A DNA stretch of 64,000 nucleotides from Micrococcaceae bacterium Sec5.8 (lineage in GTDB: Bacteria; Actinomycetota; Actinomycetes; Actinomycetales; Micrococcaceae). The translations under genes and the position numbers were made by a program. The stretch's first letter is position 1. Each line of letters begins with the position of its first letter. The DNA is taken from positions 1,488,001 through 1,552,000 of the forward strand of contig CP143429.1 in assembly GCA_039636775.1 (NCBI GenBank), given 5' to 3'. Under the pieces are notes generated by a model. That model made no database searches and was not told the origin of the DNA. It saw only the letters and a list, made by a program, of their open reading frames with translations. Below, in pieces: positions 52,581 to 60,777 of this stretch.

Positions 52581-53357
52581 ATGAAAAAAATTCTCATGGT
52601 ACTGACCAGCGTTTCCGAGATCGGCGACACGGGCGAGAAGACCGGCTACAACGTGGCCGAGGCAGCACATCCCTGGAAGGTCTTCAAGGATTCCGGGCAT
52701 TTCGTCGACTTCGCGTCCATCCAGGGCGGCCAGCCCCCGCGCGACGAGGTGGACTCAGAAGATCCCATCCAGGTCGCCTTCACGGAGGACGAAACCACGC
52801 GCGCCGGGCTTTACAACACTGCCCGCGTCGACGTCGTCGATCCTGACCAGTATGACGCTGTCTACCTCGTGGGCGGCCACGGCACCATGTGGGACTTTCC
52901 GGACAGCGAAGGCTTGCAGAACCTGGTGGCCAGTGTCTACAACGCCGGCGGCCTGGTCGGCGCGGTCTGCCATGGACCGGCCGGCCTGCTGAACGTGGAA
53001 TTGGCGAATGGCCTTCGCCTGGTCGAGGGCCGGAAGGTGGCCGCCTTCACCAACGATGAAGAGGTAGCGGCGGGGAAGGACAAAGTCATCCCGTTCTTCC
53101 TGGCGGACCGACTTGAGGAACAGGGTGCGACGCACGTCTCCGCCGAAGTCTTTGAGGAGAAGGTCGTGGTCGATGAGCGACTGGTGACCGGCCAGAACCC
53201 GGCCTCCGCGGCCGGCGTGGCCAAGGAGATGGAGAAGCTCTTCGCAGAGGTCATCCACCAGGAAAAGGCCGAGGAACAGCACGACGCTGATGCTCTGCGC
53301 GCCGAGAAGGACGCTGAGAAAGACGCCAAGAAGGCCGCCGCCGAAGCGGAACACTAA
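52581..53357 (+). CDS. DJ-1/PfpI family type 1 glutamine amidotransferase-domain protein
   Basis: A 258-residue member of the DJ-1/PfpI superfamily, close to Hsp31/HchA-like proteins (glyoxalase III, protein repair or chaperone activities are known in relatives). Visible active-site residues are Glu26 (GYNVAEAAH), Cys130 and His131 (GAVCHGPAGLL) and the VYLVGGHGTMWDFP loop. The C-terminal 30 residues are a highly charged Glu/Lys/Ala helix (EKDAEKDAKKAAAEAEH) absent from typical members. ATG at 52581 follows AAGGAGC. It appears monocistronic and ends at a hairpin. Confidence 0.88.
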   Translation: MKKILMVLTSVSEIGDTGEKTGYNVAEAAHPWKVFKDSGHFVDFASIQGGQPPRDEVDSEDPIQVAFTEDETTRAGLYNTARVDVVDPDQYDAVYLVGGHGTMWDFPDSEGLQNLVASVYNAGGLVGAVCHGPAGLLNVELANGLRLVEGRKVAAFTNDEEVAAGKDKVIPFFLADRLEEQGATHVSAEVFEEKVVVDERLVTGQNPASAAGVAKEMEKLFAEVIHQEKAEEQHDADALRAEKDAEKDAKKAAAEAEH

Positions 53358-53374
53358 GGCCAGCGGCACACCGA

Positions 53375-53412
53375 AACTGGCGGTCACTCCAAGGTTGGAG
53401 TGGCCGCCAGTT
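53375..53412. terminator. Hairpin downstream of the DJ-1/PfpI gene
   Basis: AACTGGCGGTCACTCC, a 6-base loop, GGAGTGGCCGCCAGTT: a 16-bp stem with one mismatch, 17 bases past the stop. It lies between convergent genes and could serve both. Confidence 0.75.
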
Positions 53413-53537
53413 GCCGTGCGGGCGTTGCAGGTTTCCAGAACGCCGGCTGGCTCTTGCCCGGGCTCCGGCCCTGGACTCGGAGTGGGGCTGGCTTCTTCCT
53501 GCTTCTCCCGGTGTCTCCGAGCCGGGGGCGCTCCCGG

Positions 53538-55751
53538 CTAGGCCGGCTTCAAGGCTGTCCGCCACGCCGCAACGGCTTTGGCGGTAAACGTCCAGGTGGC
53601 CGTGCCGCTGGCCCCCGCGGTGGCTTGCACCTTGTCCGCCAGTTCAGCGATCTGGCCGCTGGCGGCCTCCCAGCGTTCAGTCCAGCCGCTCGGGGCGGTT
53701 GCCGCGGGCGAGGAGCTGTCGAAGCCGACACCGCCGATCAGCATCGCCTTGTTGCTGGCTGTGGTGATGCTGGGAGCCGTGATGCTGGTGGCTGTATAGG
53801 TGGTGTTTGTCGCTGTGACCACACTGCTGTCCAGCGGGGTGCTGTTGTTGACGCCCCGGTAGGCCGTCATGCCTCCTCCCCATTTCACCGCGGCGCTTAG
53901 GGTCCAGCTGTAACTCCCCGGATCAGCGGCGCCTACCACGTGGTAATAGGCAAACACCCGCGCGCCACTGGTGATGTTGAGGGTGTTCACGATCGGGGTC
54001 CAGCCCGAAGGGGCGCTGGCCGTCGGATTCATGTCCGCCGTGAACGACGCGACCAGGACGTCGCCGGCCGCCGTCCCCGACGGTTTGCTCAGCGTGACGG
54101 CCGTGGTGGCCGTGCTGTTGTTCGTGGTGGTGGACGCGCCGACGGTGATGTCCGACGGCGGCGGGGTGGTGCCGGGGCTGACTGTGATGGTCTTACTGGC
54201 CGACGTCGAGCCGCCCGCGTTGGTGGCCGTCAAGGTCGCCGTGTACGTGCCCGCGGCAGCATAGGTGTGCGCTGGATTCCGGGTCGTGGACGTCCCGCCG
54301 TCCCCGAAGGCCCAGGCCCAGGAGGTCGGCGAGGCGGTGGACGTGTCAGTGAAGGTTACGTTTAAGGGTGCGGTGCCGGTCGTTGGGGTCGCGGTAAATG
54401 ACGCCACCGGTGCAGCCGGCGGCGGTGTGACCCCGCCCAGCGTCCGGTAGGAGAACCAGTAGCGCTTGGTGACGTTGTTGCTGGCCAGCACCACCAGGCC
54501 GGTGGTGCTGTTGACGCTCTGCTTGCTGGTGGTCACATCATTCATGTTCGCGCTGGCCCCGTCCTGGATGACCGGGGTGCCGCGTCCGGAGGCGAAGACG
54601 GGGTTGTCCATGGAGGCCGTCTTCTCGTAGATGGCGCCGGGAATGCCGGAGTAGGCGCAGCCGCTGACACCGGTGCCGGGGGCCGTGTGGAACGCGTGCA
54701 CCATGTTGTTCTGCGTGTCCAGGATGATTTGCGGTCGGGAAACGCAGTCACCGACCGTGGCGATGGTGGATGTTGAGAACGAGCCTGTTCCCGGTTTGAA
54801 AACGACCAGGATCAGTTGCGCCAGGCTCTGATTGGTCGAAGTGTCGTTCAGACTTGTCTTGATCGCGGCAAAGACGCGCCCGGTACTGTCGGACTGGAGC
54901 GTCTTGAGGTTCAAGTGGTCGTCGGCGAGTTTGTTGCCTTTGGCGGCGTCCTGGACCTTCCACGACGACGTCGCTGTGGGGCTGGTTCCGTCCGTGCGGG
55001 TTGCCCAGCGTACGGAGCCGGTGAGCTGGTCGCTCCACATGACGCCGATCTTGTTGCTGCCGAAGGCCACAATGGCCGAGATGTCATCCGGCGCAGGGTG
55101 CGGGTTCGTGACAGGAATGACAAACGGAGAGCTCCAGCTGGTTCCGCCCACTGCGGAGCGGTTGACGTAGACGGTGTTGGTGAAGCCGCTGGTGGAGTTG
55201 CCGGCAACCTGAGTCCAGGTGGCCCAGATGGCGCCCGTGCTGTCCTTGTCAATCGTCATCGACTCGCTGCTGTTGTTCATGATGGTGGTTGGAAAGCCAC
55301 TGTCCAGGGTGAACTTCCCCGCAGCGAAGCTGTAGCGGTACAGCTTGGCCGGCTGCCCGGCGATGGAAGCCTTCGGTGTATCACCGGACACGGTCACCAC
55401 ATGGGAGGCAATGTACAGGTGGCTGCCGTCCCACAGGGTGTCGGACAGTGTGGAGGCGCGGGTGTCGTTGGTGAGGCCGGTGCTGACCCAGGTCTTCGTT
55501 GAAACGTCCAGGCGGTAGATTTGCCAGCCCGTGCCGGAGGTCCACATGTCGGCCCACCACGACCCGCCCGTGAACCACAGCTTGCTCTGCGGTTTATCCG
55601 AGGTTGGCGGGTTGCTGACTCCGGTGTAACTGATGCTCGGATAACCGTAGTTGGTAGCCGCCGAGGCACTGCTGGTGATTCCCAGCAGACCTCCTGCCAC
55701 AATTAAGGCCATGACCAGGCTTTGACTAATCCAGCGGACAGTTTGTTTCAT
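53538..55751 (-). CDS. Large secreted PKD-domain protein with a beta-propeller-like N-terminal region
   Basis: Exported protein of about 737 residues. A signal peptide (MKQTVRWISQSL, hydrophobic core, cleavage after ASA) is followed by a roughly 410-residue Trp/Ser/Thr-rich region with repeating strands (WTQVAGN, SSWKVQD, FAAIKTS) like sialidase or propeller-type exo-proteins. A PKD domain comes next (about 450-530; ASFTATPTTGTAPLNVTFTD, WAFGDGG) and then a 200-residue C-terminal beta domain (ADMNPTASAPSGWTP). No cell-wall anchor is seen. No catalytic residues could be assigned. In-frame ATGs at 55769 and 55751 are possible; the latter gives a more typical signal peptide. Codon and amino-acid use (Thr/Ser-rich) differ from neighbours. 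Confidence 0.8.
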   Translation of the reverse strand: MKQTVRWISQSLVMALIVAGGLLGITSSASAATNYGYPSISYTGVSNPPTSDKPQSKLWFTGGSWWADMWTSGTGWQIYRLDVSTKTWVSTGLTNDTRASTLSDTLWDGSHLYIASHVVTVSGDTPKASIAGQPAKLYRYSFAAGKFTLDSGFPTTIMNNSSESMTIDKDSTGAIWATWTQVAGNSTSGFTNTVYVNRSAVGGTSWSSPFVIPVTNPHPAPDDISAIVAFGSNKIGVMWSDQLTGSVRWATRTDGTSPTATSSWKVQDAAKGNKLADDHLNLKTLQSDSTGRVFAAIKTSLNDTSTNQSLAQLILVVFKPGTGSFSTSTIATVGDCVSRPQIILDTQNNMVHAFHTAPGTGVSGCAYSGIPGAIYEKTASMDNPVFASGRGTPVIQDGASANMNDVTTSKQSVNSTTGLVVLASNNVTKRYWFSYRTLGGVTPPPAAPVASFTATPTTGTAPLNVTFTDTSTASPTSWAWAFGDGGTSTTRNPAHTYAAAGTYTATLTATNAGGSTSASKTITVSPGTTPPPSDITVGASTTTNNSTATTAVTLSKPSGTAAGDVLVASFTADMNPTASAPSGWTPIVNTLNITSGARVFAYYHVVGAADPGSYSWTLSAAVKWGGGMTAYRGVNNSTPLDSSVVTATNTTYTATSITAPSITTASNKAMLIGGVGFDSSSPAATAPSGWTERWEAASGQIAELADKVQATAGASGTATWTFTAKAVAAWRTALKPA

Positions 55752-56561
55752 CGCGATCGCCGTTTCCATGATGAGCTTGCCAATATCTCCCGCAACAGAA
55801 ATGCCAAGCGTTCTTTGCGGAAGAAAAGAGAATGCAAATCTTTAGTTCAAATCTCCGTCTATTGCGGCGGAGAAAAAGCTGGCATGGAATACGCGATAAG
55901 TTCTCCGCGTGCCGGACAAGCTGCACACGGCATCCCGATTCCCCCCTGGACGCGCAGCCGCCGCGTCACTCTCGCATCGGCTGCGGTGCGCCGGCCCGAG
56001 ACCCTGCTTTCGGCGGCGTACTGTTTCAGTATCAAGACAAAAGCTCGGGAACTCAACGGATAGTGATACCTGATCTCCCGGTCGAGTACTTCGGTGAAGA
56101 ACCACTCGCCGCTCCCGAGTAGCCCCTCCCGAAGATCCAAGTAGGGGCGCATTGACAGCACAGTGGGTACACGGACTGTCACGTACTACAGACACATGGC
56201 CCGCAGTGTGAGTGAACTTGAAGCTCACGGCCAGGTCACTCTGCGGTGTCTGCCGGGGGTTAGGTGTGGTGCAATGTTGGAGAAGTATTCCCTGCATTTG
56301 TCATTAGTTTCCTATTCGCCGCCGGCATGGCTGCTGGCGTCCAAGGCTTCCTGACATGGTGCGCCCTGGCCTTGGGTAAATTCACCCGCACGCGCACTGA
56401 GCGGGCGAATGTCTGAGGAGCCGTTCCCGCGGACGAATAATTATTCGGAGTCACGACTCAAGTGGCGCAGGCTCGCGGTTACACTCCGAGGACACCTTTC
56501 GGGGCGAGCCGCTCCATGACAGCAAGCCGACTCACTGGGCAGTGACGCGTCAGAGGATGCG
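55752..56561. other. Gene-poor, relatively AT-rich segment between the PKD gene and DUF3000
   Basis: About 810 bases with lower GC than the surroundings. It holds the PKD gene promoter and at most one doubtful short frame (55859-56182, minus). No IS inverted repeats, tRNA or att-like duplications were seen. The composition fits an acquired or decayed insert. Confidence 0.5.
55859..56182 (-). CDS. Doubtful small hypothetical protein
   Basis: An open frame of 107 residues (GTG at 56182; an internal ATG at 56152). The first 60 residues look protein-like (MRPYLDLREGLLG, then EVLDREIRYHYPL and SRAFVLILKQY), but the C-terminal half is Arg/Ala-rich and unconvincing, and no ribosome site or -10 box at six bases is seen. 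It may be a gene remnant in the accessory segment. No family recognised. Confidence 0.25.
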   Translation of the reverse strand: MTVRVPTVLSMRPYLDLREGLLGSGEWFFTEVLDREIRYHYPLSSRAFVLILKQYAAESRVSGRRTAADARVTRRLRVQGGIGMPCAACPARGELIAYSMPAFSPPQ

Positions 56562-57230
56562 CTAATCCCGAGGTGAGCCGTTCCGGGCGTGCCCGCGACG
56601 CCAGCGCGGCAGCGGGGTAACACCTTCAGGCAGCGGGGGAAGGCCCGCAAAGGTGCAGACCATGTCGGACCAGGCCTCGAGATGCGAGGTGATGTCGGGA
56701 GTGGCGGGAGTCCAGGAAGCGCGGAGTTCGATGTCGATCGAGTTGGGCCGGTCCGCGAGGGTTCCGAAGCTCTCGGAGAGCACACGTGTCGCCGTTCCGC
56801 CGGCGGACCGGTAGGGTGCGGCCTGGTTCTCCAGCGCATCGGCCAGCCATGTCCAGGCCACTGAGCCGAGCATCTCGTCGTTGCCCATTTCCGCTTCCAG
56901 CTGGGCACGGATGTACGTGACGATCCGGAATTCGCCCTCCCATATCTCGGAGCCGTCGGGGTCGTGCAGGAGGATGAAACGGCCGGTGGCCAGTTCGACG
57001 TCGTCGCTTCCGGAAGCGAGTGCCAGCGCTGCGGCTGCCGGGCCGTGGACGGCGCCGGAGGGGCGGGGTCTGCCGGGGGAGATGACTTCCGCCCCGAGGG
57101 CGACGGCGAACGGTGCCAGCCGCGCGGGGGCCGGGATCTCCTCCAGGCGCAGCTCACTCCGGGTCCGTGCCTGCCGAAGGGTACTCAGGGCAAACCGAAA
57201 ATCTTCCGGAACCTGGTCGAGTGCGTTCAC
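56562..57230 (-). CDS. DUF3000 family protein
   Basis: A 222-residue actinobacterial protein of unknown function. Family features are the N-terminal PEDFRFALSTLRQARTRSELRLEEIPAP, PFAVALGAEV, GRFILLHDPDGSEIWEGEFRIVTYIRA and the C-terminal AWSDMVCTFAGLPPLPEGV. The GTG at 57230 has no ribosome site but has TAATCT exactly six bases upstream, so it is probably leaderless. DUF3000 normally lies beside RNase D; here the two are separated by the accessory segment, with orientation retained. Confidence 0.88.
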   Translation of the reverse strand: MNALDQVPEDFRFALSTLRQARTRSELRLEEIPAPARLAPFAVALGAEVISPGRPRPSGAVHGPAAAALALASGSDDVELATGRFILLHDPDGSEIWEGEFRIVTYIRAQLEAEMGNDEMLGSVAWTWLADALENQAAPYRSAGGTATRVLSESFGTLADRPNSIDIELRASWTPATPDITSHLEAWSDMVCTFAGLPPLPEGVTPLPRWRRGHARNGSPRD

Positions 57231-57242
57231 AATGGAAGATTA
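57231..57242 (-). promoter_or_regulatory. -10 box TAATCT for the leaderless DUF3000 gene
   Basis: On the minus strand TAATCT (57242-57237), six bases, then GTG at 57230. Confidence 0.55.
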
Positions 57243-57272
57243 TGCAAGGCTCGCGCCCAAGCCCGGCAGGCT

Positions 57273-57314
57273 CGCCGCCGCTGCCCGCTCCAGGTTTGGA
57301 CGGGCGGCGGCGGC
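57273..57314. terminator. Hairpin between the threonine-aldolase-like gene and DUF3000
   Basis: GCCGCCGCTGCCCG and CGGGCGGCGGCGGC form a 14-bp stem with one G-T pair, 12 bases past the aldolase-like stop. It ends the DUF6421-SDR-aldolase operon. Confidence 0.6.
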
Positions 57315-57326
57315 CAGCCGGTTGGG

Positions 57327-58424
57327 TCAGCCGGCAGCCAGCTCGTGCTTAATGGCGGCGATGAAGGAATCGACGTCCTCCTCGGTGGTGTCGAAGGAGC
57401 ACATCCAGCGGACCTCGCGGGCGGCCTCGTTCCAGTCGTAGAAGCGGAATGACGTCCGCAGCCGGTCCGCTGCCCCGGCCGGCAGGATGGCGAACACGCC
57501 ATTGGATTCTGTTTTTTGGCTCAGCTCGACGCCGGGAATTGACTCGACGCCGGCACGGAGCCTGGCCGCCATGGCGTTGGCATGTGCTGCAGAGCGCAGC
57601 CAGAGGTCACCTTCCAGCAGGGCGATGAACTGGGCGGACATGAACCGCATTTTGGACGCCAGCTGCATGTTCATTTTGCGCAGGTAGATTAGACCCTGGG
57701 CGGCGGCGGGGTTCAGTGCGATGACGACCTCGCCGAAAAGCAGGCCGTTCTTGGTGCCGCCGAAGGAGAGGATGTCCACGCCGGCGTCGCGGGTGAAGGC
57801 CCGCAGCGGCACGTCCAGGTGGGCGGCGGCGTTGGCAAGGCGGGCACCGTCCATGTGCAGTTTCATCCCCCGGGCATGGACGTGCTCGGCGATGGCCCGC
57901 ACCTCGTCCGGGGTGTAGCAGGTACCCAGTTCGGTGGTCTGGGTGATTGATACGGCCAGCGGCTGCGCGCGGTGTTCGTCGCCCCAGCCCCAGGCTTCCT
58001 TGTCGATCAGCTCGGGGGTGAGCTTGCCGTCCACCGTGGGTACCTGGAGCAGCTTGATGCCCCCGATCCGCTCCGGGGCGCCGTTCTCATCCATGTTGAT
58101 ATGCGCCGTGGAGGCGCAGATCACCGCACCCCAGCGCGGCAGCAGGGATTGCAGCGACAGGACGTTGGCGCCGGTGCCGTTGAAGACAGGGAAGCACTCG
58201 ATGCCTGCGCCGAAGTGTTCCTCCATCAGCTGCTGCAGCCGGGCGGTGTAGTCGTCCTCGCCGTAAGAGACCTGGTGTCCCTCGTTGGCGGCGGCCAAAG
58301 CCGCCAGCACCTCGGGGTGGACGCCGGAGTAGTTGTCCGAGGCGAAGCCGCGGACGGACGGATCGTGGAGCCGCGCCGTGCTGGCGGGGGCAGTGTCAAC
58401 TGTGCTTGTCATCGATTTGCTCAC
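57327..58424 (-). CDS. Threonine aldolase-family PLP-dependent beta-eliminating lyase
   Basis: Fold-type I PLP enzyme of the low-specificity L-threonine aldolase family (threonine to glycine and acetaldehyde, or related beta-hydroxy amino acid cleavage), 365 residues. The N-terminal FASDNYSGVHPEVLAAL, the cofactor-contacting FNGTGANVLSL, the Asp/Arg motif LHMDGARLANAAAHLDVPL and the Schiff-base lysine in LSFGGTKNGLLFGE are all visible. GTG at 58424 overlaps the stop of the SDR gene (GTGA); an ATG at 58412 is the alternative. It is last in a translationally coupled operon after DUF6421 and the SDR. The true substrate is unknown. Confidence 0.9.
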   Translation of the reverse strand: MSKSMTSTVDTAPASTARLHDPSVRGFASDNYSGVHPEVLAALAAANEGHQVSYGEDDYTARLQQLMEEHFGAGIECFPVFNGTGANVLSLQSLLPRWGAVICASTAHINMDENGAPERIGGIKLLQVPTVDGKLTPELIDKEAWGWGDEHRAQPLAVSITQTTELGTCYTPDEVRAIAEHVHARGMKLHMDGARLANAAAHLDVPLRAFTRDAGVDILSFGGTKNGLLFGEVVIALNPAAAQGLIYLRKMNMQLASKMRFMSAQFIALLEGDLWLRSAAHANAMAARLRAGVESIPGVELSQKTESNGVFAILPAGAADRLRTSFRFYDWNEAAREVRWMCSFDTTEEDVDSFIAAIKHELAAG

Positions 58425-59203
58425 TCTTTCAGTCTAGGGACGTCCGGGACCAACGGCAGCCGCCGGCCGTTGAGTTCCGCGGCGGGGGAGGTGAAGAGCC
58501 CGGCGGCGGCGGCGGCCAGATCGTCCACGTCAGTGAAGCCCGGGAAGGTGCGTTCGGGGGACTTGGCCCGCATGGCGGTGTCTACCAGGGCTTTCACCAC
58601 GAAGATGACTGCTGCGCTGCGCTGCTCCTCGGGGACCGCGTCACTTCCGCGCCCGGCGGCGCCCGCTTGCTCCCGGTGAAACCCGTCGGCGACGGCCAGG
58701 GTCCAGGCCTCGGCAGCGGCCTTGGCCGCCGCGTAGCTGGCCCCCGCCGCTGTCGGCTGACCCGCGGCGGTGGAGGAGACCATGGCGAAGCGCCCCGCCC
58801 CGGAAGCCGCGAGGTCACCGTAAAACACCCGCGTGACGTTTCGAAGCGTCGTAATCGCGCCGCGTTCCAGGAAGTCCCAGTCCTCGTCGCTCTGGTCGGC
58901 AATGCCCTTGGCGCCGCGCCAGCCGCCGACGAGGTGGATGACGCCGTCGACGGTCCCGCCGGGTTCGGCCAGCAGCGAACGCACCGTGGCATGCAGCGAC
59001 CGGACCTCGGCGAGATCGGCGAGATCGCACACCAACGGCGTGACGCCGCGGCCCGCCGCCGCGGCGGCCGCTTCGATCCGGGGCTCGTCCGAGCCCACGG
59101 TGAAAACTGTGAGCCCGGCATTGTGCAGGGCGCGGGCGGCGGCGATCCCCGAAGGGCCGCTGCCGCCCGTGACCACCACGTTCAGGGTGCGGCCGGTGCT
59201 CAT
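58421..59203 (-). CDS. Short-chain dehydrogenase/reductase (SDR)
   Basis: NAD(P)-dependent oxidoreductase of the SDR superfamily, 260 residues. The cofactor fold begins VVVTGGSGPSGIAAARAL, slightly altered from TGxxxGxG; the catalytic Ser lies in FAMVSSTAAG and the Tyr-Lys pair in SYAAAKAAAEAW. The substrate is unknown. Its ATG overlaps the DUF6421 stop and its stop overlaps the aldolase start, so the three genes are stoichiometrically coupled, suggesting steps of one pathway. Confidence 0.9.
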   Translation of the reverse strand: MSTGRTLNVVVTGGSGPSGIAAARALHNAGLTVFTVGSDEPRIEAAAAAAGRGVTPLVCDLADLAEVRSLHATVRSLLAEPGGTVDGVIHLVGGWRGAKGIADQSDEDWDFLERGAITTLRNVTRVFYGDLAASGAGRFAMVSSTAAGQPTAAGASYAAAKAAAEAWTLAVADGFHREQAGAAGRGSDAVPEEQRSAAVIFVVKALVDTAMRAKSPERTFPGFTDVDDLAAAAAGLFTSPAAELNGRRLPLVPDVPRLKE

Positions 59204-60597
59204 CCGGCGTTCAGGGCTGTGCTGGCCGTTCCAGTGGAGGACGTGCCGGTGATTCCCGCCGTCGATTCGATGACAGGGCGCATCTTCTTCTCAAGGGCCT
59301 CGTAGAACATCGAGAGCGGGAACTCGTCGTCGAGCACCTGGTCGGTGAGGCCGCGTGGAGGACCGGCCAGCGGGAGTGCGTCCGGACCCTTGGCCCAGAC
59401 GGAGGACGGGTTGGGCGCGAGTGTGCCGGAGATCAGCTCGTAGGCAGCCAGCCAGTGCGCCATCTTGGGGCGGTCGATGGAGCGCCAGTACAGCTCCTCG
59501 ATTTTGGCGCCGAGTTCAACCACAACACCGGCTGCCTCGTCCCAGTCGATGCTAAGTTTGCTGTCGGTCCAGTGCAGGACATGGTGCTGATGCATCCATG
59601 CGAACAGCAACTGGCCACCCAGTCCGTCGTAGTTGCGGACGCGGCTGCCGGTGATCGCGAACCGGAAGATCCGATCGAAAATGACGGCGTACTGGACCAG
59701 CTTGGCGTGCCGGCGAGCTTCCGGGTCGGCGTCTTCGTCTTTTTCGATTGCCACCGACTCCCGGAAAGCGGTGAGGTCACAGCGCAGCTCTTCCAGGGAG
59801 TACAGGAAGAACGGCATGCGCTGCTTGATCATGAACGGGTCGAAGGGCAGGTCCCCGCGCATGTGGGTGCGGTCATGGATCAGGTCCCACATTACGAAGG
59901 TTTCCTGCGTCAGTTCCTGATCCTCAAGCAGCCCTGCGGCGTCTTCCGGCAGCTGCAGCGAGGTAATCTCCGCGGCGGCCCGGAGCACACGGCGGAAGCG
60001 GGCTGCTTCGCGGTCGGCGAAAATAGCGCCCCAGGTGAACGTGGGGGTCTCGCGGACGGCGACGGTTTCGGGGAACAGCACCGCGGAGTTGGTGTCGTAG
60101 CCCGGGGTGAAATCAAGGAAACGGATGGGGACGAAAAGTTTGTTGGAGTATTCGCCCTCCTCGAGCCCGGCGATGAACTCGGGCCAGATGACCTCGATCA
60201 GTACGGCCTCGACCAGGCGGTTGCTGCTGCCGTTCTGCGTGTACATGGGGAACACGACGAGGTGCTGCCGGCCGTTGACCCGGTGCCGTTGCGGCTGAAA
60301 CGCCTGCAGGGAGTCCAGGAAGTCGGGAATACCAAAACCGCCGTCGGCCCAGCGGCCGAAGTCGGCGACCAGAAGGGTGAGGTAGTCGGCGTCGTGCGGA
60401 AGCGAGGGCGCCAAGGATTCGATGGCAGCTGAAATGGCGCGGACGTAACCGGCGGCGGCCTCGTGGTCGGCGGCGTCCGGTACGGAGCCATCCTGGACCT
60501 GAAAGGCCTGCAGCGCGGTAGCGGCAGCCTTAAGCTGCAGCCACTCCGGGGTGGTGGCCGAAATCGGGGCTGTGGTGGTGATTGCGGTGGTAGTCAT
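59200..60597 (-). CDS. DUF6421 family protein, putative metal-binding enzyme
   Basis: A 465-residue soluble protein of the actinobacterial DUF6421 family; activity unknown. The sequence shows a possible metal site: His241 and His245 in DLIHDRTHMRGDLPFDP, followed by a Glu-Glu pair and Asp274 in SLEELRCDLTAF, with further conserved-looking blocks GRQHLVVFPMYTQNGS and FDRIFRFAITGSRVRNYDGLGGQL. ATG at 60597 gives MTTTAIT after a GAAAGGCG site; the frame extends upstream to 60666 without support. It is first in the coupled operon with the SDR and the aldolase-like PLP enzyme. The context suggests catabolism or synthesis of a small hydroxylated amino compound. Confidence 0.8.
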   Translation of the reverse strand: MTTTAITTTAPISATTPEWLQLKAAATALQAFQVQDGSVPDAADHEAAAGYVRAISAAIESLAPSLPHDADYLTLLVADFGRWADGGFGIPDFLDSLQAFQPQRHRVNGRQHLVVFPMYTQNGSSNRLVEAVLIEVIWPEFIAGLEEGEYSNKLFVPIRFLDFTPGYDTNSAVLFPETVAVRETPTFTWGAIFADREAARFRRVLRAAAEITSLQLPEDAAGLLEDQELTQETFVMWDLIHDRTHMRGDLPFDPFMIKQRMPFFLYSLEELRCDLTAFRESVAIEKDEDADPEARRHAKLVQYAVIFDRIFRFAITGSRVRNYDGLGGQLLFAWMHQHHVLHWTDSKLSIDWDEAAGVVVELGAKIEELYWRSIDRPKMAHWLAAYELISGTLAPNPSSVWAKGPDALPLAGPPRGLTDQVLDDEFPLSMFYEALEKKMRPVIESTAGITGTSSTGTASTALNAG

Positions 60598-60711
60598 CGT
60601 TAGCAGGCGCCTTTCTGTGTGCTGGGAGCGTCGCTCGTCAGTAGCTGAAACGAGCGTAGCAAGCAAACAGAATCCCTAACGCAAAAATGGTGCGAGCATA
60701 AGAAAGTCTGG

Positions 60712-60773
60712 GGCAAGTCGACGGCGCAGCCTCATTCAGCTCCAGAGGCCGCAGGGCTGCGCCGAGACTTGCC
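60712..60773. terminator. Two-part hairpin downstream of msrB
   Basis: Outer arms GGCAAGTC/GACTTGCC (60712-60719 and 60766-60773) and inner arms GGCGCAGCC/GGCTGCGCC (60723-60731 and 60755-60763). It lies just past the msrB stop and upstream of the DUF6421 operon. Confidence 0.65.
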
Positions 60774-60777
60774 GATA

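Noticed and set aside
51915..52700. 261-residue minus-strand frame overlapping the DJ-1/PfpI gene start
   Set aside because: It overlaps better-supported genes on both sides and has no protein-like features.
55842..56297. 151-residue minus-strand frame in the gene-poor segment
   Set aside because: It overlaps another frame in the same strand, lacks start signals and shows biased composition.
52045..56561. Prophage or IS-borne island
   Set aside because: No integrase, transposase, terminal inverted repeats or tRNA were found; only an accessory insert of unknown origin is supported.
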